DNA of 28,583 nt from JAFDVJ01 sp964487505. Its GTDB lineage: Bacteria; Acidobacteriota; Blastocatellia; Pyrinomonadales; Pyrinomonadaceae. Of this stretch, positions 9,505 to 17,201 are shown piece by piece. The notes under the pieces are model-generated. The model was given only the letters and a program-made list of their open reading frames with translations. It did not search any database and had not been told where the DNA came from. Both the position numbers and the translations under genes were made by a program. Location: NCBI GenBank assembly GCA_964487505.1, contig CAZARD010000052.1, positions 1 through 28,583 of the forward strand, given 5' to 3'. Every line of letters begins with the position of its first letter. Position 1 is the first letter of the stretch.

Positions 9505-9607
9505 AGCCACAAGTTTGCGAATCTTTTCGCCTTTTCGCAAGTTCGCCCGCGGATCGGTTCGCGTGCGCCGATTGTTTCGCGTTCCGATTTGTGGCAAGGT
9601 TTTTCTG

Positions 9608-10378
9608 ATGAAAACGGAGATTGAGTCCAAGACTTCGGCGATCGATGCGGTCGCCTGTTTCCGCGACGGGTTTGCGGCGATCAAGCCCCATTACGTGATC
9701 TTCCTGGCGATGATCCTCATCCAGTTCATCGTCAGCGCGATCGCGAATTTCGTCCCGTTCATCGGCGCGGTTCTCAGCAGCGCGGTGAGCGTGACGCTTG
9801 TCTGCGGGATGTTTATGGCATTGCTCGCGACCTTTCGCGGCGCGACGCCGGCGATCACGACGATGTTCGAAGGCTTCAGCCGATTCGTGCCGTGCGTCGT
9901 CTTTATGCTCTTCGAGACGCTTCCGTTCGTTATCGTCGCCGCCGTACTGATCCAATCCGGCGTGTTGCCCGAATCCTTCACCGCCGGCGCCGACCAGAAC
10001 CTGACGCCGGAACAGATCACCGAGATCGTCTCGAACATCGGCGCCCCGCTGATCGGCGCATATGGCGCGGCGTTCATCGTCTCACTCGCGATCAAGGGCT
10101 TGCTATACTTCGCCGTTCCGCTCGTCGCCGAGCACAATCTTGGAGCCGGCAGCGCGATCGTGATCAGCATCCGCGCCTTCTCGAAGAACGCCGGCGGGGT
10201 GATTCTCGTGATCGTGCTCCAGACGCTATTGATGGTCGCCGGCGCGCTGCTCTTTCTGATCGGGATGTTCTTCCTGGCGCCTATCTTCTATGCCGCCGAG
10301 GCGATGGCGTACAAGCAGGTCTTCGGGCGCGCCGACGAAAGCGGCGTACCCGCAGGGGCGATTGACGATGCGAGTTGA
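9608..10378 (+). CDS. Polytopic inner-membrane protein of unknown function
   Basis: A 256-residue, strongly hydrophobic protein. Likely membrane spans are at about 29-48, 53-76, 93-117, 147-174 and 196-230 (the last long enough for two), with a polar loop at 118-145. A short hydrophilic N terminus (1-27) precedes them. No catalytic motif is visible. The overall layout resembles small YciC/DUF975-type membrane proteins, but I cannot confirm family membership. The start at ATG 9608 has AAGG eight bases upstream; an upstream in-frame start at 9515 would add a basic stretch with no ribosome site. It is divergent from kdsD and convergent with the gene ending at 10412, so it is probably transcribed alone. 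Confidence 0.75.
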   Translation: MKTEIESKTSAIDAVACFRDGFAAIKPHYVIFLAMILIQFIVSAIANFVPFIGAVLSSAVSVTLVCGMFMALLATFRGATPAITTMFEGFSRFVPCVVFMLFETLPFVIVAAVLIQSGVLPESFTAGADQNLTPEQITEIVSNIGAPLIGAYGAAFIVSLAIKGLLYFAVPLVAEHNLGAGSAIVISIRAFSKNAGGVILVIVLQTLLMVAGALLFLIGMFFLAPIFYAAEAMAYKQVFGRADESGVPAGAIDDAS

Positions 10379-10411
10379 GGCTGAATTCCGATCCCGACAG
10401 TTCGCTCGACG

Positions 10412-11284
10412 TTACTTCTCGATCTTGTTGAAGATGTCGAGGACGATCTGCCAACGGCCCGATCGTTTTTTCCAGACCTGAACGAAATTCCAGCGGCTAA
10501 CGGTCTTGTCCTTGTGTGTGAGCGAATAGACGCCCCACGAGTACATCATATTGCCGAAGACCTTCGACGTGTTTACATTGAACTTCAGGAAGCTCGAATT
10601 CGGAAACGCGCCTTCCAAAGATTCAAGTCCGAGGAAAGCCGCCTTCTTTCCTTTGAACGGAAGTTTGCCGTCGCGCAGAAGAACAACGTCATCGGCCAGG
10701 TAGTTGAAGTAGCCGTTGGCGATGCTTTTGTTCGAGAAGATGTCGGTAAAGACCGCGTTGTCGATCCCTTCGCCGTCCGATTTTCCGAGGTTGGCGTCGA
10801 ACGGGGAATTGCAGGCGCCGCTCGAGAGGTTGTTCGTCGGGTGCGAGATCCCGATATCGAGGACCGCGCGAAATTCGCCGTCGGCCTGGCGCTGCCAGAT
10901 CGTGACGTATTCGCCGAATGCCGACGGCTTGTCCGTCTTGCCCTTTGGCCGGTACTCCCAGCCGCCGGTCGTATAGCCGAGCTTTCCATCAGACGAGACA
11001 TCGGCCCAAACCGGATTCCAAGCGAGAAGCGCCGGCGACTCGGGGCGATTCTTCCACGAGAGTTTGCCGTTGACCTCGGTCGGATTGAAGATGATGCCGT
11101 CGTCCGCGAGATAGGTCAGGAACGCGGATTTCGTACCCTTCTCGGCTGCCGTGGACGCGAATGCCTTTTCGGTGGCGATGAGCGATCTGAGATCGGGCGC
11201 GATCGAGACGGTCGCAGTTTTCTGCGCCGTCACGGCGCTTGCGAACAGCAAAACGGGCAACAATCGGAACAAACACCTTCGCAT
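10412..11284 (-). CDS. Secreted protein with two tandem DUF4440/NTF2-like domains
   Basis: A 290-residue protein with a signal peptide (residues 1-20, cut near VTA|Q); Cys4 is too early to be a lipobox. The body consists of two related halves. FLTYLADDGIIF (55-66) matches YFNYLADDVVLL (192-203), LGYTTGGWEY (102-111) corresponds to MMYSWGVYSL (246-255), and both halves end in an aromatic-rich strand closing with VLDI (141-144 and 281-284). This pattern fits the SnoaL/DUF4440 cone-shaped fold, which in other proteins binds small ligands or catalyses isomerase-type reactions; no specific substrate can be inferred. Two cysteines are present, Cys4 and Cys158. It is convergent with the membrane protein gene, 33 bases away. 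The family call rests on motif shape. Confidence 0.8.
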   Translation of the reverse strand: MRRCLFRLLPVLLFASAVTAQKTATVSIAPDLRSLIATEKAFASTAAEKGTKSAFLTYLADDGIIFNPTEVNGKLSWKNRPESPALLAWNPVWADVSSDGKLGYTTGGWEYRPKGKTDKPSAFGEYVTIWQRQADGEFRAVLDIGISHPTNNLSSGACNSPFDANLGKSDGEGIDNAVFTDIFSNKSIANGYFNYLADDVVLLRDGKLPFKGKKAAFLGLESLEGAFPNSSFLKFNVNTSKVFGNMMYSWGVYSLTHKDKTVSRWNFVQVWKKRSGRWQIVLDIFNKIEK

Positions 11285-11358
11285 ACCGGAAGTTTACACC
11301 CGAATGGCCGGACGCGGGTAGTCGGCAACGGCTTTCGAAATCGCGGACAACGCGGCGG

Positions 11359-11386
11359 TTGTCGAACCTATCTATTAAGCGATAAA
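11359..11386 (+). promoter_or_regulatory. Candidate promoter for the gene at 11407
   Basis: TTGTCG (11359-11364), 16 bases, then GATAAA (11381-11386). The arrangement parallels the candidate before the macroglobulin gene. The start codon is only 20 bases downstream of the -10, giving a short leader that contains the ribosome site. Confidence 0.35.
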
Positions 11387-11406
11387 TTGGTTTTCGAGGA
11401 GATCTG

Positions 11407-12084
11407 ATGAAAAGACTGCTTCCGACGATCCTGATCCTGCTGACGGTGTTTTCCGCTTCGGCCCGCGCGCAATCGGCCGAGGTCTCGCTCCGGCTCGACG
11501 AGAAGTTCTTCGACGCGTTGCTCGAGGCGATCTTCAAGAACACGAATCCGCCCGAGTTTCCGCTTTCCATCAAACAGACGGAATCGACATCGGCCGAGAG
11601 CATTGTCCAGAGCATTTTCGGGCCGTCGGGCGGGACGGCCTTCTGCAACGAATCGATCCGGCTTCAGCGCGAGGTCGACGGCGTCGCGACGGCGGTAAAG
11701 TTTCGCGACGGCCAGATATTGGCGCCGATCGCCTTCAACGGCAGTTACAATCCGCCGCTCATCGGCTGCGTCGATTTTTCCGGAGTTGCCGACACGGCGA
11801 TCACGCTCGAGTTCGACAGGTCGAAACAGGCGCTGATCGGAAGGGCGAACGTGCGTCAGGTCAATCTCAGCGGTTCGGGCGGGATCGGCGGCGGCTTGCT
11901 GGCCCGTATGGTTCAATCGTCGATCGACCGCAAGATCAACCCGATAAACATCCTCGAAATGAACCGCGTTTCGTTCACGGTGCCGATCCAGAATTCCGGC
12001 AGCCTGAGGATGCAGGCCGTCGGCATCCGACACGAGATCACGGCCGGCGCGCTGAACGTCTATGTGATGTACGAGTTTCAGTGA
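11407..12084 (+). CDS. Secreted protein of unknown family
   Basis: I do not recognise this 225-residue protein. It has a clear signal peptide (basic MKR, hydrophobic to about residue 17, cut near ARA|Q at 21-22). The mature part is predicted mostly beta, with alternating hydrophobic residues, and contains two cysteines (Cys80 and Cys121) that could form a periplasmic disulfide. Recognisable segments are FRDGQILAPIAF (99-110), GCVDFSGVAD (120-129) and a Gly-rich SGSGGIGGG turn. A strong ribosome site (GAGGAG) sits before ATG 11407. It is transcribed alone, divergent from the DUF4440 protein and convergent with dsbD. The pattern of a small beta protein with an amphipathic helix (about 30-45) could suit lipid or envelope binding, but that is a guess. 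Confidence 0.75.
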   Translation: MKRLLPTILILLTVFSASARAQSAEVSLRLDEKFFDALLEAIFKNTNPPEFPLSIKQTESTSAESIVQSIFGPSGGTAFCNESIRLQREVDGVATAVKFRDGQILAPIAFNGSYNPPLIGCVDFSGVADTAITLEFDRSKQALIGRANVRQVNLSGSGGIGGGLLARMVQSSIDRKINPINILEMNRVSFTVPIQNSGSLRMQAVGIRHEITAGALNVYVMYEFQ

Positions 12085-12092
12085 GGCGGGGC

Positions 12093-12196
12093 ATTTGCAA
12101 TTTGCAATTTGTTTGAAGTCGAGATCAGTCACGAAATCCGACATCCCACATCCCACATCGCAAATCGCAAATTGAAAATAGCAAATCCCAAACCCC
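12093..12196. repeat. Heptamer tandem tracts behind dsbD
   Basis: Two units of atttgca (12093-12106) are followed, after 34 bases, by eight units in strict 7-base phase from 12141 to 12196 (acatccc twice, acatcgc, aaatcgc, aaattga, aaatagc, aaatccc, aaacccc). The tract ends two bases from the dsbD stop codon. The short left tract is partly complementary to units in the right one. Confidence 0.85.
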
Positions 12197-12198
12197 AC

Positions 12199-14193
12199 TC
12201 ACCGTTCATTCTTCAGAAACGCCGCGAACTCTGATTCGCTGCGCGTGAGGCCCTCGAAACGGGCGACGATCTCGTCGTTCGGCGTGACGATCGCGTAGAG
12301 CGGCAGCGCGACGGTACCGAATCGCGTCTCCTGCATCTTCTGAAATCCTTCGTATGGCTCGCCCTCGCCATCGGTGTAAAGCCGGACACGGACGAATCGC
12401 TGAAGTTCGGTACGAACGGCCGGCTGCGGGAACATATTGACCTCCATCCAGCGGCAGTTCGTGCAGGTGTAGCCCGTGAAATCGATCAGAATGTTCTTCT
12501 GCTGCTCTTTGGCCTGCTTCAGCGCGGCTTGATAGTCGTTAACGATCCAGCCGGGCTCGCCGTTCTTCTCGCCCGTCGAGCTCGTCATGTTCTCTTTCAT
12601 CGGCGGCAGGAACGATTCGATCTCGCCGAGGCGCCCGCCGAACAGACCCGTCAAAAGATAGAAGGCGAGCGTGATGAACAGAAACGCGTTGAGCACGCGG
12701 ACGAGCCCGATCTTGACCTCGCCATAATCGTGGACGAGACGGTAGACCCCGAGCAGATACAGCACGATCAGGATCGAAAGCCCGATCCAGCCGGCGATCA
12801 CGACCTCGCGCGTGAAGATCCCCCAGCCCCAGACGAGGTCCGCGTTCGACAGGAACTTCAGCGCTGCGCCTATCTCGAGGAAGCCCATCACGACCTTGAG
12901 CGCGTTCATCCAACCGCCCGAGCTCGGTAGCGAATGGAGCAGTCGGGGGGCGACGGCGAGGATGAAGAACGGCAGCGCGAAGACCGACGAGAAGGCAAGC
13001 ATCCCGACAATCGGATAGAACAGCTTGCCGTTCGCGGCGGCGACCAGGATCGTTCCGACGAGCGGCGCCGTGCAGGTGAACGATGTCAGCGAGAACGTCA
13101 GGCCCATCAGCAGCAGCCCGATCGTCTTGCTGCCTTCCTTGGTGCGCGTCAGTTTGTCGAGCCGGTTCAGGATCGACGGCGGGATCCCGATGTTGTACGC
13201 GCCGAGCAGGCTGAACGCGAACGCCAGGAAGATCCCCATTATCAGCAGGTTGATCCAAGGGTTCGCGGCGAACTGGTTGATCCCGGCGGCGCCGAACACC
13301 AGCGCCAGGGCGATGCCGAGAGCGGTGAACGTCAGAATGATGCCGGCCGCGTAAATGAGCGCGTCGCGGACTGATCCGAGATGGCTTTCGGCGGCGTTCT
13401 TCGTGAAATACGAGACCGTGATCGGGATCATCGGGAAGACGCACGGCGTCAGCAGCGACAACGCGCCGAAGGTCATCGCGAGCCAGATGAATCCCCAGAA
13501 ACCGTCGCCTTCAAGATCGCGGCCGGCCGATTTGACGATCGGGGACGCTTCCGGCTTTGGTCCTTCGGCGTTTGAGTTCGTTTGGGCCGTTGCGTTGAGG
13601 TTCGAATTGGCCGCGACGTTCTGATTGGCGTTGACGTTGGCGTTCGCAGGAGTCGGCGTCGGGCTGACCGTCGGCGACGGCGTTTCAGACGGCGACGGGC
13701 TGGCGGCCGTTTTGGTGGTCCCGATCGTCACTTCAGCCGAGGCCTTGAGCGTGCGCGGCGGCAGGCAGACGTTGTCGTTGCAGACCTGGAAACGGATACC
13801 GATGGTCAGCGTCTGCGCCCCTTCGGGCGCGTCCGGAGCGACGGTGAACGGGACGGAGAATGTCGCCGAGCCCGAATACGATTCGGTGTTGATCTTGAAA
13901 TTCTCGTCGAACTTGACCTTCGGTTTCGGGCCGCTGACGGCGCCGATCGTGAACGGTCCGGGATCGATCGTGATCCGCGTCGGAATCGGTCCGCCCGAAC
14001 CCTGCGTGATCGAATACATATACCACGGCGCGGCGATGTTCGCCGTCAGCTTCGCGGTCCCCTTGCCGCCCGGCGCGACCGTCGTCGGAGAGACGGACGC
14101 CGAGACCGTCACCGGGCTCTGCGCCGACGTCGACAGCGAAAGGAATAGGACGGTCACGACCGCCGCGAAAATGCTACAAAGATTCGTTTTCAA
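12199..14193 (-). CDS. dsbD: Thiol:disulfide interchange protein DsbD
   Basis: Carries electrons from cytoplasmic thioredoxin across the inner membrane to periplasmic disulfide reductases. All three DsbD parts are present, counting from TTG 14193. After the signal peptide (1-24) comes the N-terminal immunoglobulin-like domain with VCNDNVCLPP (Cys138, Cys143). A Thr/Pro- then Asn/Ala-rich linker (165-210) follows. The membrane domain carries the Cys pair in TPCVFPMIP (Cys251) and SFTCTAPLVG (Cys374). The C-terminal thioredoxin-like domain has CTNC (577-580). The open frame extends to GTG 14223, but AGGTGG lies six bases before TTG 14193 and that start gives a standard signal peptide; the protein is then 664 residues, slightly longer than E. 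coli DsbD. It is divergent from der by 107 bases. Confidence 0.95.
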   Translation of the reverse strand: MKTNLCSIFAAVVTVLFLSLSTSAQSPVTVSASVSPTTVAPGGKGTAKLTANIAAPWYMYSITQGSGGPIPTRITIDPGPFTIGAVSGPKPKVKFDENFKINTESYSGSATFSVPFTVAPDAPEGAQTLTIGIRFQVCNDNVCLPPRTLKASAEVTIGTTKTAASPSPSETPSPTVSPTPTPANANVNANQNVAANSNLNATAQTNSNAEGPKPEASPIVKSAGRDLEGDGFWGFIWLAMTFGALSLLTPCVFPMIPITVSYFTKNAAESHLGSVRDALIYAAGIILTFTALGIALALVFGAAGINQFAANPWINLLIMGIFLAFAFSLLGAYNIGIPPSILNRLDKLTRTKEGSKTIGLLLMGLTFSLTSFTCTAPLVGTILVAAANGKLFYPIVGMLAFSSVFALPFFILAVAPRLLHSLPSSGGWMNALKVVMGFLEIGAALKFLSNADLVWGWGIFTREVVIAGWIGLSILIVLYLLGVYRLVHDYGEVKIGLVRVLNAFLFITLAFYLLTGLFGGRLGEIESFLPPMKENMTSSTGEKNGEPGWIVNDYQAALKQAKEQQKNILIDFTGYTCTNCRWMEVNMFPQPAVRTELQRFVRVRLYTDGEGEPYEGFQKMQETRFGTVALPLYAIVTPNDEIVARFEGLTRSESEFAAFLKNER

Positions 14194-14278
14194 GATCCAC
14201 CTCAAGATATCCCAAGCTAACACATTCGTCGGAAGTTTCTCAAAATCAAGCGCGTTTCGGATTTTTGAACGCCGGATT

Positions 14279-14287
14279 TGGTAGAAT
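14279..14287 (+). promoter_or_regulatory. Candidate extended -10 promoter for der
   Basis: TGGTAGAAT (14279-14287) fits an extended -10 (TG-N-TAGAAT). There is no good -35 at the usual distance. Transcription would begin about seven bases before ATG 14301, giving an almost leaderless mRNA; no ribosome site is visible there. Confidence 0.35.
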
Positions 14288-14300
14288 CTTTTCCGACCAT

Positions 14301-15653
14301 ATGATTCAGCCTCTTGTAGCCATAATCGGCCGTCCGAACGTCGGCAAATCGACGCTTTTCAACCGGCTCACGGGATCGCGCCGATCGATCGTCGGCGACG
14401 AGCCCGGCATCACGCGCGACCGCCTGTTCGGCGAGGTCGAGTGGAAAGCCCACCGGTTCCGTCTTGTCGATACCGGCGGCATCGTGCCCGACGACGAAGC
14501 GATCATCCCGGCGAACATCTTCAAGCAGGCGGGACACGCCATAGCCGAAGCGCAGGCCGTGATCTGGGTCGTCGATGCGCGCGCCGGAGTGACGCCGCTC
14601 GACGAAGAGATCTCGGTTTACCTCAGGAACATCGGAAAGCCCGTCTTCATCGCGGCGAACAAGGCCGAATCGCGAAAGATCGAGGAGGAGGCCGCCGAGT
14701 TTTACCGGTTCGGCTTCAAGATGACGGCGATCTCGGCCGAGCACGGAAGCTCCGTCGGCGATCTGCTTGACGATGTCTACGACGTCCTCGAATTCGAGGA
14801 AGCGGTCGAGGTCGAACCATCGGACGAGATCAAACTCGCGATCATCGGCCGGCCGAACGTCGGAAAATCCTCGCTTCTCAACAAGATACTCGGCGAAGAG
14901 CGCGTCATCGTCTCGCCCATCGCCGGCACCACGCGGGACGCCGTCGATACGCATCTGACAGTTGACGGGCAGAAATTCCTGCTGATCGACACCGCGGGCA
15001 TCCGGCGTAAGGGAAAGACGACCGAGATGGCCGAGAAACTCTCGGTCATAATGGCCAAGAAGTCGCTCGAACGGGCGGATGTCGCGATCCTCGTCATCGA
15101 CGCCGTCGAAGGCGTCACAAACCTTGACGCGAACATTGCCGGATACGCCGTCGATTCGGGCTGTTCGGTGATCATCGCGGTCAACAAATGGGATGCGGTG
15201 GAGGAAAAGGGCACGAACACGATCTATGAGTTCGAGCGCGATCTGCGGCGCCATATGAAGTTCCTCGACTGGGCGCCGATGGTTACGATCTCGGCGCTTA
15301 CCGGCCAGCGCGTGACGAAGATCCTGCCGCTCGTCGTTCAGGCGAACGAGGCCCGCAATCTGCGCGTCACGACGTCAAAGCTGAATCGATTTTTCGAAAG
15401 TTCGATCTCGCAGCCGAAGGGCGGCACCGCGCCGGCGCCGGTAAAGGGCGGATTCTCGCGGCTCAAGGTCCAGTTCCTGACGCAGGGCGGCACGCGGCCG
15501 CCGGTGTTCATACTCTTTACGTCGGGCGGCAGCAAGGCGGGCCTCCATTTCTCGTATCTTCGCTATATCGAGAACCGTCTGCGCGAGGAGTTTGAATTCT
15601 TCGCGACCCCGATCAAGCTGGTCGAACGGCACAAGACGCGAAAGAGCGTTTGA
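14301..15653 (+). CDS. der: Ribosome biogenesis GTPase Der (EngA)
   Basis: An essential tandem GTPase that helps 50S ribosomal subunit assembly. Two G domains are complete. The first has GRPNVGKST (P-loop, near residue 10), DTGG and NKAE. The second has GRPNVGKSS, DTAG and NKWD followed by SAL. A KH-like C-terminal domain ends in the typical FEFFATPIKLVER. The length of 450 residues is normal. The open frame extends upstream to TTG 14265, but ATG 14301 places the conserved VAIIGRPNVGKS right after the start, as in other Der proteins. It is divergent from dsbD and followed after 69 bases by the MauE-thioredoxin gene on the same strand. Confidence 0.97.
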   Translation: MIQPLVAIIGRPNVGKSTLFNRLTGSRRSIVGDEPGITRDRLFGEVEWKAHRFRLVDTGGIVPDDEAIIPANIFKQAGHAIAEAQAVIWVVDARAGVTPLDEEISVYLRNIGKPVFIAANKAESRKIEEEAAEFYRFGFKMTAISAEHGSSVGDLLDDVYDVLEFEEAVEVEPSDEIKLAIIGRPNVGKSSLLNKILGEERVIVSPIAGTTRDAVDTHLTVDGQKFLLIDTAGIRRKGKTTEMAEKLSVIMAKKSLERADVAILVIDAVEGVTNLDANIAGYAVDSGCSVIIAVNKWDAVEEKGTNTIYEFERDLRRHMKFLDWAPMVTISALTGQRVTKILPLVVQANEARNLRVTTSKLNRFFESSISQPKGGTAPAPVKGGFSRLKVQFLTQGGTRPPVFILFTSGGSKAGLHFSYLRYIENRLREEFEFFATPIKLVERHKTRKSV

Positions 15654-15722
15654 AAAGCATCCGCCGAAAATGGTTAATTGTAATTTTGCGCGGCATCATC
15701 CGGTGTCGTTTCCCCCGGAGCT

Positions 15723-17201
15723 ATGGACGAGATCCTGTTACTGATCCGAATCTTCCTGTTCTCGGTGCTTGTCGTCGCCGCGGTCGGGAAGTTTCTAGAT
15801 CTTGACGGCGCGAAGCGCGCGGTCCGGGATTTCGGCGTGCCTGACGATCTGGCGGAAGGCGTCGCCTACGCTCTGCCGATCGTCGAATTCGGTTTCGCGA
15901 TCCTTCTGCTGCCGCTTTTCACGGCTTGGTTCGGCGCGATCGGCACGTTCCTGCTCCTCGCGGTCTTCATCGGCGGGATGTTGTGGCAGATCGCCAAAGG
16001 CAACGCGCCCGACTGCCACTGCTTCGGGGCGATCCACAGCGAACCGGTGAGTTGGAAGAGCCTTGCGCGCAACGTCGTTTTCGCCGCGCTCGCATTCGTG
16101 CTCGTCGCGCAGGGTTACTACAATCAGGGCTTGGGCCTGATGGAACTTACAATCGAAATGGCAATTCAATTGATCTTCGGCATCGCGTTTGCCGCGCTTC
16201 TCGGGCTCGCGGTCTTCTACTTGAAAAAGATCTCGGAACAGCAGACACAGATAATGAGGCGGATCGAACTGCTTGAAGTGCTCTCGCACGAGGGCGGGAC
16301 GCGCGAGGTCAAGCGTGACGACGTCAACGCCCCGCTTGACGGGCTCCCGATCGGCGCGCAGATGCCGCGCTTCGAACTGAAGGACATCATCGGGCGCTCC
16401 GTTACGTCTGAAGATCTGGCGAACCGCGGCCGGCCGATGCTGTTCTTTTTCGTGAGCCCGACCTGCACGCCCTGCACGGCGCTCGTTCCGGAGATCGAGG
16501 AGTGGCAGAAGGAATTCCGGGATGCCGTCGATTTCGTCGTTTTCAGCACGGGCGACCCGGCGCTGAATGCCGAGAAGTTCGGTGGCAAGTCGTTCAAGCA
16601 GATCCTTATCCAGAATGACCGCGAGGTCGCGCAGTTGTTCCGGGCCGAATGGACACCGGGCGCGATCTTCGTCAACCGCCGGGGCGTCATCGCGTCGGGC
16701 CCCGCGATCGGAGATGCCGCGATCCGAGAGTTGATCGAAAAGGTCCGTGCGTCGGACCCGGCCAACGCTCTCGCGGTCGATCTGCCGGAGGCGAAGATAA
16801 TCGGAAGCGACGTGCCGGAGTTCTCGCTGACCGATATCGGCGGCGCCAAGGTCGATTCGTCCGGCCTGCGCGGCAAGACGTCGCTGCTGCTGTTCTGGAG
16901 CATGACGTGCGGGCATTGCCTGGCGATGATGGACGATCTCGTCGCGTGGGCCGGATCGAAAGGTTCGGACGCGCCGGATCTCCTCGTGTTCTCCGGCGGG
17001 AAGGCCGAGGAACACGAACCGTTGAAGATCGGCTCGCCGATCATCATCGAAGAGGAAGGCAAGACCTCGAAGGCGCTTGACATTCCGGGCACCCCGTCGG
17101 CGGTGCTTGTCGACGGGGACGGCAAGATCGCGTCGCAGATCGCGGTCGGCGCGGCGAATATCTGGTCGCTGGTCGGATACGAGCCGCCGGCGGGCAAATA
17201 G
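15723..17201 (+). CDS. MauE-type membrane domain fused to two thioredoxin-like domains
   Basis: A 492-residue fusion likely to handle disulfide chemistry at the inner membrane. Residues 1-165 form a four- to five-span MauE/DoxX-like domain with the MauE-type motif DCHCFG (Cys98, Cys100). Residues 205-345 form an AhpC/TlpA-like thioredoxin fold with CTPC (248-251) and the cis-Pro motif WTPG (Pro312). Residues 355-490 form a second one with CGHC (396-399) and GTPS (Pro458). MauE proteins are known to support maturation of disulfide-rich methylamine dehydrogenase; no mau genes are seen here. GGAG precedes ATG 15723. Its stop codon directly abuts the tgt start, so the two are probably co-transcribed. 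The domain calls are solid; electron direction (oxidase or reductase) cannot be read from sequence. Confidence 0.88.
   Translation: MDEILLLIRIFLFSVLVVAAVGKFLDLDGAKRAVRDFGVPDDLAEGVAYALPIVEFGFAILLLPLFTAWFGAIGTFLLLAVFIGGMLWQIAKGNAPDCHCFGAIHSEPVSWKSLARNVVFAALAFVLVAQGYYNQGLGLMELTIEMAIQLIFGIAFAALLGLAVFYLKKISEQQTQIMRRIELLEVLSHEGGTREVKRDDVNAPLDGLPIGAQMPRFELKDIIGRSVTSEDLANRGRPMLFFFVSPTCTPCTALVPEIEEWQKEFRDAVDFVVFSTGDPALNAEKFGGKSFKQILIQNDREVAQLFRAEWTPGAIFVNRRGVIASGPAIGDAAIRELIEKVRASDPANALAVDLPEAKIIGSDVPEFSLTDIGGAKVDSSGLRGKTSLLLFWSMTCGHCLAMMDDLVAWAGSKGSDAPDLLVFSGGKAEEHEPLKIGSPIIIEEEGKTSKALDIPGTPSAVLVDGDGKIASQIAVGAANIWSLVGYEPPAGK

Noticed and set aside
9505..9684. N-terminal 60-residue extension of KdsD
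   Set aside because: It overlaps the divergent gene's start region, is basic and unlike the family, and GTG 9504 gives the normal length.
14540..14680. NKAE instead of NKxD in the first G domain of Der as a defect
   Set aside because: A Glu at this position of the first G domain is found in other Der proteins as I recall, and the rest of the domain is intact.
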